A stretch of DNA of 64,000 nucleotides, from positions 44,385-108,384 of the forward strand of contig NZ_JGVW01000070.1 of the NCBI RefSeq assembly GCF_000687455.2. Direction: 5' to 3'. Shown here piece by piece: positions 63,135-64,000 of the stretch. Source of the stretch: Burkholderia sp. lig30. GTDB lineage: Bacteria > Pseudomonadota > Gammaproteobacteria > Burkholderiales > Burkholderiaceae. The translations under genes were made by a program, and so were the position numbers. The notes under the pieces were generated by a model that worked only from the letters and a program-made list of their open reading frames with translations, was not told the origin of the DNA and made no database searches. How positions within the stretch are numbered: position 1 is the stretch's first letter; each line of letters opens with the position of its first letter.

Positions 63135-64000
63135 TTTTTCTTCTCCAGGCCGAAGCGCTGCAGCTTCTGGCGCAGGCCGGCACGCGACAGGCCGAGCTCG
63201 GACGCGGCGTGGGTCTTGTTCCAGCGGTGCCGCAGCAGCGCTTCCTTGAGCAGCATCGCCTCCATCGCGTCGAGCCGCTCCTGCAGCGTGCCGCTGGCCG
63301 GCATCGGCGCATCCGGCGCGCGCGCGACGGTGCCGGGCTGGCCGCGCAGCACCTTCGCGGAAAACACGTCCGCGTGGATCAGGTCGCCGTCGCTCAGCGC
63401 GATCGCGCGGTAGATCTCGTTGCGCAGCTCGCGGATGTTGCCCGGCCACGGATAGCCGAGCAGCACGGCGAGCGCGTCGCGGGCGAAGCCGAGCCCGGTG
63501 CGCTGCGGCTCCTGCTCGGCGATGTCCTGCAGCAGCCGGTGCGCGATCGGCGCGAGGTCGCCGGTGCGCTCGCGCAGCGGCGGCAACGACAGCGTCGCGG
63601 TCGCGATCCGGTAATACAGGTCTTCCCGAAAGCGCCCGGCCTCGACTTCGCGTTCGAGGTCGCGATGCGTCGCCGCGATCACGCGCACGTCGACGGGCAC
63701 CGCGCGGGTTGCGCCGACCGGTCGCACCTCGCCCTCCTGCAGCACGCGCAACAGCTTGACCTGGAACGCGAGCGACGTGTCGCCGATTTCGTCGAGGAAG
63801 ATGGTGCCGCCGTTCGCGCGCTGGAACAGGCCGGTATGCTCGTGGAACGCGCCGGTGAACGCGCCGCGCTTGTGGCCGAACAGCTCCGATTCGAGCAGCG
63901 TGTCGGCGACGGCCGCGCAGTTCTCCACGACGAACGGCCCGGCGGCGCGCGGGCTCGCGTAATGCATCGCGCGCGCCAGCAGCTCCTTGCCGGTGCCGGA
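63131..64000 (-). CDS. hoxA: Sigma54-dependent NtrC-type regulator HoxA/HupR (partial, cut by window end)
   Basis: The last 289 residues of an enhancer-binding protein; the 5' part lies beyond 64000. The visible AAA+ domain begins inside Walker A ([11 protein letters not shown]). It has the sigma54-contact loop GAFTGA, Walker [12 protein letters not shown] and the sensor region [19 protein letters not shown] Fis-type helix-turn-helix ([20 protein letters not shown]) closes the protein. A receiver domain is expected in the missing part. Being linked to the H2-sensing hydrogenase and kinase, it should activate hydrogenase genes that are not in this window. Confidence 0.9.
   Translation of the reverse strand, partial: SGTGKELLARAMHYASPRAAGPFVVENCAAVADTLLESELFGHKRGAFTGAFHEHTGLFQRANGGTIFLDEIGDTSLAFQVKLLRVLQEGEVRPVGATRAVPVDVRVIAATHRDLEREVEAGRFREDLYYRIATATLSLPPLRERTGDLAPIAHRLLQDIAEQEPQRTGLGFARDALAVLLGYPWPGNIRELRNEIYRAIALSDGDLIHADVFSAKVLRGQPGTVARAPDAPMPASGTLQERLDAMEAMLLKEALLRHRWNKTHAASELGLSRAGLRQKLQRFGLEKKK

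Overview
The window is high-GC proteobacterial DNA and reads as Burkholderia sensu lato. Supporting signs are a DUF4148 secreted protein, hopanoid genes hpnI/hpnL, a guanidine-carboxylase operon, a DUF2760/Hsp70/Hsp70 module and an H2-sensing hox cluster. Most of it is compact, operonic and GC-rich. The first ~4 kb and 41-47 kb are accessory DNA full of gene fragments and insertion-sequence remains. No rRNA, tRNA or CRISPR array was seen.

Layout. 0-4 kb: gene debris (TauD, luciferase-like monooxygenase, DUF1232, CoiA-like and AAA-ATPase fragments) around an intact hicAB toxin-antitoxin pair. 4-7.5 kb: divergent metE and metR. 7.5-18.3 kb: guanidine utilisation. A periplasmic binding protein (minus strand) and an operon of two carboxyguanidine-deiminase-type subunits, guanidine carboxylase, allophanate hydrolase, ABC permease and ABC ATPase (plus strand) are divergent. 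Each side has its own guanidine-I (ykkC) riboswitch, preceded by a sigma54-like GG-N10-GC promoter. 18.5-21.1 kb: chemoreceptor, acyl-CoA thioesterase, small hypothetical. 21.1-24.8 kb: two divergent spermidine-synthase-like genes, a probable thioredoxin-fold protein, a 66-residue ribbon-helix-helix (RHH) regulator and a DUF1275 membrane protein. AT-rich palindromes sharing the half-sites ATGATAAT/ATTATCAT lie before several of them.

24.9-32.1 kb: a six-gene hyfBCEFGI-like operon. Its large subunit lacks the cysteines that bind the Ni-Fe centre, so it looks like an energy-converting-hydrogenase-related (Ehr) complex rather than a hydrogenase. 32.2-41.4 kb: LysR regulator, quinone-dependent D-lactate dehydrogenase, SsuD monooxygenase, hpnI, hpnL, and a nitronate monooxygenase with an extra C-terminal domain. 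41.8-46.8 kb: broken diguanylate cyclase and response regulator, an intact lipoprotein/COG4705 pair with an orphan OmpR-type box, an IS remnant abutting the start of a TonB receptor gene, and a complete IS with a probable target duplication.

46.9-51.6 kb: a 2-keto-4-pentenoate-hydratase-family enzyme, a secreted hypothetical, a short chemoreceptor and an aromatic-acid MFS transporter. 51.7-57.4 kb: a four-copy 38-bp tandem repeat, then DUF2760 and two Hsp70-like ATPases. 57.6-58.9 kb: a Fic protein behind AT-rich DNA. 59.1-64 kb: hoxJ, hoxC, hoxB and a cut-off hoxA on the minus strand, encoding an H2-sensing regulatory hydrogenase and its two-component system.

How the parts work together. 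The guanidine locus is a self-contained nitrogen-scavenging unit: uptake, ATP-dependent carboxylation, deimination, and allophanate hydrolysis to ammonia and CO2. The 21-32 kb block may be one regulatory neighbourhood if the shared palindromes prove to be RHH sites. The hox genes sense H2 but no energy-conserving [NiFe] hydrogenase is visible here, so their target must lie outside the window.
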